From assembly GCA_023362775.1 (NCBI GenBank), contig JALMGJ010000008.1, positions 35,142,501 to 35,206,500 on the forward strand: a stretch of DNA of 64,000 nucleotides, read 5' to 3'. A program made the translations under genes and the position numbers. The notes beneath the pieces were generated by a model. The model worked only from the letters and a program-made list of their open reading frames with translations. It did no database searches and was not told the DNA's origin. Each line of letters begins with the position of its first letter. Position 1 is the first letter of the stretch. Below, one piece after another: positions 53,901 to 64,000 of this stretch. Source of the stretch: Charina bottae. Its lineage: Eukaryota > Chordata > Lepidosauria > Squamata > Charinaidae.

Positions 53901-55769
53901 GACCAATGTGCACATTTACAACTAAATTTAATGCGCCTGAGGACAAAAGCCTTCAGTGTGAAACTGATTAAGGTCTGGTCAGTTTCAGGCAGCAGTAGGA
54001 GCTGGCTGGAGGGTACTAATCAACTAATTAAGGTCACAGATCCTGTTAACTTGAAGTTAACAGGGAAGCGCTATGCTATGGAGAAAAGCAGCTCAGGAAG
54101 AGATAGCTTGTTTAGGCAATCTCTCCACCCTGCAATGGGGCAAAAGAAGAAAAAAAACGGGTCAGGCATAGGACACTGTACGAGAGAACTTTATCTGAAT
54201 GAGACAGCAGCAACCAATGATCTTCACAGCATCTCTCTCTCAGTCATGTATTCTAGTTTTTTATTTTTCCCTCCTAAAAGATTTCAGTTTGTTTTTCAAT
54301 TGAATTGTACAGCTTGTATGTTATATTAAAGGTGGAAAAAATTCTGAAGTGATTTATCTTGGTCTGATTTTTTTACATCTCAAAAACCTGGCATTTTAAC
54401 AGGGGTGTGTAGAGTTTTTATATCCACTGTGCATCATTTCTTTACAGATCTGGAAAAACAAGTGGATGGGAATTGGAGGGTCCAGCTTCCTTGCTCAACA
54501 CATTTATTTTCTGAAGAGGAATAATGAATACATGAACAGGGCTATAAATAATTCTGGAACTATTAATCCTGGGAGAGCTTCTGATTGCAAATAGGAATAG
54601 TTTCCAGTTTTTAACCAAAAAGGATATTCATTAAAAATATCAAAGGAGGATTTAATTCTGAAAGTATATCTGGTACATAGTTAAGCTGAAGCATGATTTC
54701 TCAGAGCACACTTACAGACTCCGGCAAAATTTCTTCTTTCACTGAGCAGAATACGGCTAATTTATGAACTGAGGGTCTGTACTTTGAAAAAGGACTTTTT
54801 GCAGCTCTGTTAATGGCTACCATCACAACCGTCTTGAGTGCCCATGATTTGCTATAATCACTATGTTGGAAGAAAAGCAATCACCAGAAAGTAGAACAAG
54901 CAGAGATACAGGAAGAAGAAGAAGAAGAAGACAAAGTGTTCAAGATGTATGCGTATTTTTTAAAAGAACATCCATAGCCTTCAGGAATTTTTTTTTTCAA
55001 GTTAACCAAAAAATGTGAGTGCCTCTGAACAATCACAGCTGTGTTCTGTAGACTTGCTTAATGGAACACAAATTACACAGTGCAAATAATTGACCTGAGA
55101 AGCTTCTCCATATGAAATTTTGACATTTTAATGCCAATCAAGTTGTCCTAAAGTACTTCCCTGGGTGGGGTAGGAGGGTTGGGGGAACCTACTGTGATTT
55201 CTACTACTTCTCATTCAATATGAGGAAATAGAAATTGGATTTATTTTATTTTTTTAAGAGGAGAGGAACATTTTTACACTCATGGTAAGAGCGTTGTTTT
55301 CTTGCACTTTTTCTTAGTGACAAGATGGCCAGAAATGTGTATATGCCAATATCGAAAATAACATCATACATGAAAAACAGTTCTGATGATGGTTTTACTT
55401 TAACCTGGAAACCTTTTATGGAGTACAATTCTGCCCATGGCTTGCTACCTCATCCAAGGTTTGGGATCTCTTAAAAAAGGGTTCTAAACTCTTTTACTAT
55501 GATTATTTATCTTTATTACATAGATTTCTTAGCTAATCTGAAATTTGACTTTGATAATTGACTTTGGTTTTGAAAGTGCTGAAGTGTTAAACTGCTGTAA
55601 CATTAAATTTGCTTCAATCCAAGTTAATATATAAAAGTAAAAGGGAGATACTTTTTCCAGTGGAATAGTTTATACTTATTAAAATTTTATCTTATATTAC
55701 TCTGTAAACTTTTCCATGTACTATCTGCATTTTGTAATTTCTATGTATCTTTTTTTATTTCCTTTTTAA
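53901..55769. other. Unannotated sequence
   Basis: No gene or element recognised. A 132-codon open frame at 53931-54329 has no motif. A short GAA run lies at 54916-54931. Confidence 0.45.
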
Positions 55770-55802
55770 GTGTGTGTGTGTGTGTGTGTATTTGTGTGTG
55801 TG
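55770..55802. repeat. (TG)n microsatellite
   Basis: About 16 TG units with one TAT interruption. Confidence 0.9.
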
Positions 55803-58800
55803 CATACACATTTAAGTATCCTATCTCTCACTATACAATCATCCTTCTAGCAACCTGTTCTTCTCTGGTTTTCTATAAATCAATTTAATCCTAATGGAAA
55901 GCAACACGAGAAAACTCTTCCCATGGGCTTTTTTCAAAACTTCATGGGTTTCCTTCTCTTGTAGTCAAGGGAGATCTGAGGAGCCAGTAGAACTTCAGAG
56001 CCAGTAAACCTGCAACAATAAATTGAACTCAAAATCACTAAAACAAATTTGAAATAACTGTTCTGAGAATAAGGTAGGAAGATAAAAACATCTTTGGCAG
56101 AAAAAAAAGATCTGACACGACTGCAAGGCAGATTTTGGCACAGCAATATGTAAAAGCAACTAAAGAACAAGCCATTACTAGTGTTTTCTAGACCATTTCC
56201 AGACAAGACTTCTATGGTAAGATTTTTATTCATGCATTTCTGATTTCAAAAATCCTGATACACAAATACCTTTTCCCAAAAGCTCATCCTCCTGTTCCCA
56301 ATATTTTTACACTTTCGCCAGACTGGAAATGTGGAAAAGGAAAGAAGATGATTGTAGACTGAACCAAGATCAACACATTTCTAAGCACATGCACAAACCA
56401 AGGATTAGGAAATCAACAAGGGAAAGGAAAAAGAACTGTAGACAAATGGAAGATTGCTCGGGAATGACTACGTCATGCAGAATAGGGCTATAATTTGGGG
56501 GCTGCAAAAATGCAGATGGATAATAGCAGCAAAGAGATACAGAAACCCCCAACTTTTGCTGCTATCTAGTGATCATCTAGATATTTATGGCTTGGATATG
56601 GTAGCACTGGAATTAATCCTTGACCAAGAACAATTTAATTCAAAATTTATTTCACTTCAAGACCTGTATGAAACAAAAACAATCAACAAACTGTATAAAA
56701 ATAGAAAAGGAAGGCCAGATATGAAGCACAGGCTAAAAAAGTAGAACTGAATATTACTACCACTATTGTTACCAGTATAAACTGTGTCTCTAAAGCTAGG
56801 GAACAGAGTTTGGCCAAGACCATCAAACTATTAAGGGCATGATCACAAGATACAGATTTGAAAGCAACAGGCCAACTAGATAGTTAAATCAGTTCATGCT
56901 GCCAAAATGTCACAGGATAATGTTTAAATCATACATGCAATCACATTAACATGGTTGCTTTGCTGTGTTTAATTAATGCACTCATCCGCATCGGTAACAT
57001 AAAGGCTATCTGCTTTATTTTGTTCAAGATAATGTGATGTGAGACAGCTCCTGGGTCTTATATATTTCACACAGTTGAAGTATGGAAAGTACATGAAAGT
57101 GTATCCTATTGGCTCAGTGAATGAAGAGATAACCTTAGAAAAACATTTATTGCAATGCACTCTCTTGGCACAATACTGTACCAAACTTTGCTGATCCCCA
57201 AAAAGCTAAACAGACTTGGACCTGGTTAGTACTTTGATGAAATACTGCCAGGAAATCCAAGGCTGTAATCTGGCCTGGGAAGACAAACAAACAAACAAAC
57301 AAACAAAAACAAAATAAACACCTGGAAGAATACAATGGCAAAACACTTCTGTATTGTTATCAAGATGAATTCAGCTTAACTTGGGAACCCTTTACATTTA
57401 CAAATATTTATTGTTAAAACTAAAGTTACCTGTGGATGCTATTTTCCTTATTATTGTGCCTTATAGCGCTATATTCCTTATTATATATATTTTTATTATT
57501 ATATTAATTATACCTTATAGCTTATGGTGTGCAAAATACATGGCTTCTAGCTGTAAACAAGAACATTTAAATCTGCTTAATAGCCCCTTAAACTATATGC
57601 TAAGCTATTCACTCTGGAAGTACTTAAAAATAAACATTAAAATGCTACAGTGAAGTGTAATTGAAATGCAATAAGAATTTGTTCTTAACTCTTATAAAAA
57701 TGAGAGGGTGAGGTTTTGTTTTTTTGTTTGTCTTTTGGTACTATGAACACGCCTACAGTACGAAGTGTGACTGTATAGAACAAACTCAAGGTTTTTTTAA
57801 TCAGAGCTAGACCATATTTCATGAGATAAAAAATCTCACAAGAGTACTACAGAAGGCTTGCTAGAATATTTCTGTGATTATAAAGAATTACAGAAAATAT
57901 TGTCGCACAAAATTTTGCTAGTGATCACGTATGTATCATTTAGGATTAACAGGTCACTTAAAAGTAAAACTAAATCCCTCATTTAGGGGGAAATGGCTGA
58001 TTGCAGGTTAATTGGAAGCAAACTCCAGCAAAAACACTACATGGTGATCACAGAGTCTGTGATATTATATAGATAATTAGGTTTTGTAAATAGTGATTAT
58101 AGCAAGAAGCATGGTTCTGGGTCATGTACGTTTTGTATGATTAGCCTATAAAATCCTACTTCAATGTATGGGCCATGGGATACATCCAAAGGTTTCGTAG
58201 TGGATGTACCTTGCAGCCCACCACAGGGTAATTTCGGATCCTGCAAGCGATAGGTAAGATAACTTGCTATAAAACTGTTACTTTTCCTCTCATTTAAGCT
58301 TGACTGTAATCTATTGAACAAGGGGAATGGGGAACTTCTTGTGTAGCGTGAAGTGTTCTAATTTCTCATCTCTGCTAACTTCACGCAGAGAGTGAGAAAG
58401 CTATTCAGGGCACATTCTATGCAATTAACATCTTTCACCCATTGAGCGCTATGCGGTCTAACATGCTCTCTAAACATGCCCATGGCCCAAAAGGTTGTAT
58501 ACCTCCTGATCAAAGCCATAAACCATGGTTTACTGATTGTAAAGAGTAGACTTAAACAAAACACTAAGCTGAAAACTAATCATATTTTGATTTAATGTGA
58601 TCTCTTAATCCAGCCTCTGAATCATGACTTCTCTATTGATATTCCTGTGGTTTGATTTTGATTTTGATTTTGAGGTATGCAATAGTATACAATGGTACTG
58701 ATACAGAAATTTGAGGTAATGCAGAAAGGCAACACAAGGAATTCCTAAATGAAGAAAGAAACTGAAAACAGAAAAAGGGAAAGAGTGTACAAAAACACAA

Positions 58801-59703
58801 ATACAAGAGTATAGCAGCTGATTGGGACACATTAACATGGAGAACATTGTTTCATTCTCATGAATATAAGAATATGATTTTCCCCCACATTCTTTTTTAT
58901 ATAGTTGAGCACGATCTAAACCAAATTCTGAGAGGGGATCATGTTGATGCAAAAAGAAAGCGAGAAAAGTGAAATGCCTCTAATGTGGGGGAAAATGAAC
59001 TAACCAGTTCATTTCATCCCGGTAGATATTCTGTGAACATGAACTCTAGTCCAAAAAAAAAAAAAAAAAACCCCACATAAAATACTGCTCTTTCAACTGT
59101 AATAGGTGTTTGCTGTGTTGATTCTGAAAAGAATCAGATCACAGCTGGAAAGGATAGAGAAAAAAAGATATAAAGAATTGAAATGAAATGCTTTCATCTC
59201 TAGTTCTTTCTATTTAATGGTTTAGCTTATTACTTGAAGACTGAGAACTCACTGTTAAGAATACCACAGAAGGTTGCAGCATCTGCTACAACAGCCCACC
59301 TGCCCCTTGTGCCAATTAAGTGAGAAGATCTTATATGTGGAAAATAAACAGTTCTGTTTATTCCAGTCTTTCTTCTGTTAACAAGGCAAGGGTTTGCTTT
59401 TTAAAGATCAATGCCCATATTTGAACAGCTCTCAGAACAATGAACTAGGATAATATTCCCAGTAGATCAACACGTATCAATTTGATTCCAGTAGGGCACA
59501 CAGTGAATGAAAGACAGAAAAGAGGGGCTTAAGAAAAATCATGATACTGTACAGCAGAGAGATGGCACAAAATAACTGCAATACAAAACTGACATGCAGA
59601 AGCTGAGGATCCAGGATTTCTTAAGACCTCGCATGCAACTCTCAGAGATTCTACAAATGTTGCTCCCCAGAATTAAGTTTTAAGAGGGCAGAAAGGAAAT
59701 AAA
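55803..59703. other. Unannotated sequence with minor simple repeats
   Basis: About 3.9 kb without a recognisable gene. It contains CAAA units at 57283-57307 and an A run at 59056-59073. Open frames such as 56454-56744 and 58605-58952 carry no family motif. Confidence 0.45.
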
Positions 59704-60250
59704 ATCAATCAATCAATCAATCAATAATATTTATTCGGTCAATGACCAGCAAAATTTAAAAGGAGAGAAACAAAGTAAAACAAAGAAATACAATAATATA
59801 CTACCAACTAATAAAATATATCACATAATAATATAGCATTCACTCTGCTTGAAATCAATCAATTTCAAGTTCTGTCCTGGCCTCATCTACTTCTTTGTCT
59901 GGTCTCACCTATTTTTTGTAATGCAACCCTTTTCAAGTGCGAAAAATAAGTTTGCCCCGAAAGAAGTTGTAATATAAAGAGAATGAGTTTATCAGTTCTG
60001 GTCCTGGAAGTCTGATCATTGTCCCCTTCTTCTTCTATTATTGTTATTGTTATTATCCAGACCACATTTCTCTTGAGCAAGAGATAATGGGCAGGCAATG
60101 TTGCTCCATTATGGATCCATTTCAGGTGAACTGGAAACAAAAGGGAATGATTATTGGATTCAATGACCTGGAAATTATTTGTATTTCTCTGGCTTGGCAT
60201 ATCCGAACTGCAGGTTGCTTTGTCATCACTATGGGCCACCCAACTATTTC
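59704..60250 (-). mobile_element. LINE 3' end, reversed, with (AATC)n tail
   Basis: AATC units at 59705-59726, then TATTTATTCGGTCAATGACC. On the minus strand this reads CTGGTCATTGACCGAATAAA, closely matching the CTGGTCAGTGACCGTAATAAA end of the LINE at 33.3 kb, so the same or a sister family is present. The open minus frame further right (60239-59883, ending YFSHLKRVALQKIGETRQRSR) would be the C terminus of its ORF2, but I cannot confirm homology. Confidence 0.5.
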
Positions 60251-61839
60251 TGGAGGGCAGGAACAGACAATGTCATCTTCTCCTCATCCCCACCTCACTG
60301 TCAATATGAGTTCTTCCCATGTTTTCCTGTGCATTTAAAATGGTGTGTTCTGGCTCCTGGAGGCTTCAGCCTAGCTGATTGGTTTGTCTGCAGCCCTTTA
60401 CTTCCTTCCAGACATACCCCTGCAGTTTGATTGGTTGTTTGCCTTTTTTATCAGTTCACTGGTGCACTATTGAAATGGTGAAGCTTTCTTTGTGTTTCTT
60501 TTTACGTAGCTCCCAAATAACCCCAATGAATAAATGCTGCAAAATGCTATCTTTTAAGTTGGAACTTGTTTTCATCAAGCTAAATCACACTTCTGAAAGG
60601 CCTACTTTTGTCATGGAAAGAAAATACAATTTGGGTAATTTGGTTAACCTTCTATCTCGGATAAGTTACCAACTGTACTAAATACTAATGGCTCTCTTAT
60701 TATGAGCACAGCGAGCAATACACAGTGAGGCCTCTCTTTTTCTTACTCCAGATCCTACTATTTGTCCCACCAGTTATAGATAACATTTAGCAATCCCATG
60801 GGATTGAGCAGCTGGAGTCTCAGCACATTTTTGTTTGCTGTTGTCCTGCTATGACAAAATAATTTTTGAAATGAAATGAAACAATATAATATAATATAAT
60901 ATTATATAGAATATTACGTTCTATATATTAGGTTGGACTAGCTGGAAGAGAATTGAACAAGCAAGCAAGCAAAAAAAAAAGAGTAAGTGTTTATGAAATT
61001 TTAGAACATCTACAGTGTCCTATGAAATATAATTTACACGCAGACTGAAACATAGAACTACTGGCCTGCCTTCACTGACATCCTTGGTCTTGGTCAGTTG
61101 ACACAAATGCTAACAAAACAAAAAAGATCTATAGATAATATCTGCACTACCTCCAACTATCTATCATGCTTAGTGAATAAAAGATGTGAAGGAGAAAAAA
61201 AACTAATCTAAGAAATTCTACTTGTACTTGGGATGTTCAGAAAGCAGGCATTCTAAAATTCACCTAAAGTTATACTGTAGTGTGATTTTAGGTTAGTTAT
61301 TTTTTAAAATTTACAAGAATAATATTTTCCCCAAATCCCTTCAATATTTCATATTCAGGATGGTGGTGAATCAGTGATAATTTTACTTTGCATCTTTCCT
61401 GCTTCATTTCAAACGTTTTGAACAACTCTCCAGAAAAATGTTTGCAATTTGACAAAACTGGAACACACTTTGATCAGCTGGATATCCAGATAAAACTCTT
61501 GAAAACCAGGGAGAGAAAAGAGTTTTCTTTCACAGGGAGGAAAAAAAAAAGAACTTCTAGAAATTGTAGCACAGATTTTGCGGTCTTATTCAGTGCATTT
61601 TAAAAGTTAAATGAAACATTTATAGAATTCATTTTTTAACTTGCTATGGTCCCTTTAAGAATTAAAAGAAATTCTTAGACAAGATCTAAGGAACTATGAA
61701 GCTGGTTCTGCTATGCGGTATGAGCTATTTCATTTTGTTGTTGTTGTTGTTGTTTTCCCCATGGAATCAGCAATTTCTCCAAGGGATGAGGTACTGTATG
61801 CTGTACTAACATTTAAAATCAATTGTTGTACTTTAAGTT
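60251..61839. other. Unannotated sequence
   Basis: No gene recognised. TATAA words repeat near 60875-60915 and a GTT run occurs at 61736-61754. Confidence 0.45.
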
Positions 61840-62004
61840 CAAAGATAGATTGGAGGACATCTATTTTCTATATTTTCTTTGCTTATTATTTCTTGACTTC
61901 ACTTTTTCTTTATCTTTTTCTTATTTTGTATTTCTGTTTCTATTTCTTTTTCTACTTTAAATTTTATTATGTATTGTAAAACTTAATAAAATTTATTAAT
62001 AAAA
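61840..62004 (+). mobile_element. Possible L1 3' UTR end
   Basis: A pyrimidine-rich stretch ending TTGTAAAACTTAATAAAATT and an A run resembles an L1 3' UTR with polyadenylation signal. It directly precedes the L2 copy, whose insertion may have used this A-rich end. Confidence 0.4.
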
Positions 62005-63099
62005 ATATGCTGATGATACGCAGTTATACATCTCCATCATGGGGGAAGTAAGTGATGTTGTGACTGCCGTATCCAAGTGCCTGGGGGCTGTGGGGGTCTG
62101 GATGGGGAACAACAGGCTTCAGCTGAACCCTGGTAAGACGGAGTGGCTGTGGGTTAATGGACCCTCGGTGTCTAGGAATTTATCATCTTTAGTTCTGGAT
62201 GGGGTAGCATTACCCCAGACAGACCCGGTGCGTAACGTGGGGGTCCTCTTGGACTCACGACTCCTGCTCGAAGAGCAGGTGGCAGTCGTGGCCAGAAGGG
62301 CCCTTGCACAGCTTCGTGTTATGCGCCAGTTACGCCCTTTCCTGGAGCGAGGGGCCATTCGAACAGTCACTCAAGCCCTAGTCATCTCCCATATAGACTA
62401 TTGTAATGCGCTCTACATGGGGCTACCCTTGAAGAACGTCCGGAAGCTTCAACTGGTTCAGAATGCGGCTGCGCGGGCGATTTTAGGTGCTTCAAGATCA
62501 GCACATATAACACCTTTGCTCCGCGAGCTGCATTGGGTTCCAGTCTGCTTCCGGATTCAATTCAAGGTGTTGGTTATCACCTTTAAAGCCCTACATGGCA
62601 TGGGTCCAGGTTACCTGAGGGACCGTCTCATCCCTATCACATCAACCCGTCCCACCCGGTCCTGCAGAGAGGGCATGCTACGAGCCCTGTCTGTATGAGA
62701 GTTCCATCTGATGGGGTCCAGGAGGCGTGCCTTCTCTGCAGTAGCCCCCGCCCTTTGGAATATTCTTCCCCCTGAAATAAGATCGCCCCCCTCTCTCCTG
62801 GACTTTAGAAAAAATCTAAAGACCTGGTTTTGCCATCATGCTTGGGGAGGGGAGGGAAATAGCCAGTCTTGGGGTTGGCTGATCGCTTAGACCTACTTTG
62901 ACCAACCTTCCGACCATGGGATAGTAAGAACTGCCATTTTTAGGATCAAATTGTATTAGATATTTTATTGAATTTTTGTAGTATTTATGTTTTTACTGAT
63001 TTTAAACTTATGCTGTGAACCGCCCAGGGTCCCTCCTTGCGGGGGAGATGGGTGGGATATAAATATGTTTATAAACATAAATAAATAAATAAATAAATT
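62005..63099 (+). mobile_element. L2-like LINE, 3' half
   Basis: 5'-truncated exactly at RT motif C (YADDTQLYISIM from 62006). The ORF2 remainder runs to a stop at 62888-62890, followed by a 3' UTR with GTGAACCGCCCAGGGTCC and GGGGGAGATGGGTGGGATAT, and AAAT units to 63099. Relative to the copy at 36958-37715 it has about 290 more bases of coding sequence on its 5' side. Confidence 0.9.
62006..62890 (+). pseudogene. L2 ORF2 C-terminal third, one in-frame stop
   Basis: Starts at the YADD of the RT active site. Then GAVGVWMGNNRLQLNPGKTEWLWV (thumb), PVRNVGVLLDSRLLLEEQVAVVARRALAQL, LRPFLERGAIRTVTQALVISHIDYCNALY, KLQLVQNAAARAILG, LHWVPVCFRIQFKVLVITFKALHG and FRKNLKTWFCHHAW. A TGA at 62696-62698 interrupts it where the copy at 37.3 kb has an Arg codon, consistent with CGA to TGA change at a methylated CpG. 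Apart from that the frame is open to the natural stop. Confidence 0.9.
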
Positions 63100-64000
63100 T
63101 CAGAAGCTGTTTCAGATGAATATAGAAATTTCCCTTAAACGAGTCAAAAACTGACTGAAACTCTTTAGGGCAGAGGGCAATCAAGTTGAAACCCCTGAGA
63201 TAGTGCAGGAATTACTGTATAGTCCAAGATTACAGTGCAAGTTCTAGGGTTTCTCAAAGCTGTTACACAAGATTCTTAAGTGAAATTGTATTCCAAAGTC
63301 TGTTCTCTGCCAGTTACAAAGGATACTCTGTCACTGAGGCATGGCTGTTTCCAATATGACATCTGGACCAATGAAAGAGAACAACAACAACAATCATCAT
63401 TCAAGGAATAGTATTAACCCCTTGTATGACCTCAGGCTGCATTTTGGGTTCTGGACAAAGAAAATTGTTTCTCTTACCTCTATGTCCTGTTAATCACCAA
63501 CTTCTATTTTCTGCACACATTATTCAAGACTTTTATTAGTTCAACACAACACTAAGTTCAGAGAGAAGAAAGGGAAACAGGATGCATAATTTGTGTCTAC
63601 CTGCAAAACACTTAAAGCTGCACTTATATTTCAAGCATTTACATTTATTTATTGGTGACACACAGCCTTTTAATTCTGCAGATGGAAAGCCTCTTGAGTT
63701 AGAGTTCAACTTCTATTGCTGTTGCAACACTAATATAAAACTGAATAAAATATACAGTATTTTCCTTTACTCTTCCTGACTATCTATAATTATTTACCGT
63801 AATCTCACTTGCTGAACAATTTCAGTGGCAGGTATTTGATTTTGTATCTCTAAACCCTGAGATGAAGATTTTCCCCCATATTTTCTGTGCTCATTGAAAG
63901 CTTATAATTACACAGCTGCCCTTTACTCTTGACAGCTGCCCATAACTGAAGGGCGTAGAGAAAAAAAAGGTTTTCAAGCTTACTTATGATTTACTTTATG
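63100..64000. other. Unannotated sequence
   Basis: Nothing recognisable to the window edge; the 65-codon frame at 63582-63779 has no motif. Confidence 0.5.

Overview
The window looks like an AT-rich, gene-poor stretch of a squamate reptile (lizard or snake) nuclear genome. The evidence is the repeat set: Bov-B LINE ends, Sauria-type SINEs that share the Bov-B 3' end, another tRNA-derived SINE family, many L2-like LINE tails ending in AAAT or AATC repeats, an R4-like LINE, a squamate-style L1, a Penelope-like fragment, a Tc1 transposon and many long microsatellites. I found no host protein-coding exon, rRNA or functional tRNA gene that I can defend. Every long open frame that I can assign belongs to a transposable element.

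Layout. 0.3-4.3 kb: a nested stack, with an L1 copy (minus) abutting a Bov-B 3' end; the L1 carries a 5'-truncated zinc-finger LINE inside it and a 40-bp LINE tail. 5.3-8 kb: a GC-rich palindromic block, a possible solo LTR and a TA-flanked MITE. 10-15 kb: a Bov-B reverse transcriptase fragment, a SINE, and a 2.5-kb zinc-finger LINE between two copies of its target. 17-29 kb: SINEs (one a partial dimer, one Sauria SINE split by an L2 tail), a possible Helitron end, a Bov-B end and L2 tails. 29.8-33.3 kb: a LINE with an uninterrupted 524-codon frame whose 3' UTR holds a 1,598-bp Tc1 element that is almost intact. 35.1-38.6 kb: an R4-like LINE with a tRNA-like head, missing its reverse transcriptase core and most of its endonuclease, and carrying an L2 insertion that reads in frame. 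39-64 kb: L2/CR1 tails, a Penelope-like fragment with a 13-bp target duplication, a SINE split by a hAT-type MITE, paired TTCC/GGAA tracts, a Bov-B 3' end with a clean target duplication, a second Sauria SINE and an L2 3' half, separated by long unannotated sequence.

How the parts relate. The elements form a parasite community, not a pathway. Autonomous LINEs (Bov-B, L2) supply the machinery used by the SINEs and truncated copies around them, and the younger insertions (Tc1, Sauria SINEs, Bov-B at 51.7 kb) land in or beside older ones. I see no convincing new biological system. The most unusual items are two chimeric frames made by in-frame LINE-into-LINE insertion, the tRNA-like head on the R4-like element, the hammerhead-like core in the Penelope fragment and the near-intact Tc1 element. 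Family names rest on recognised protein and terminal motifs, not on database searches.
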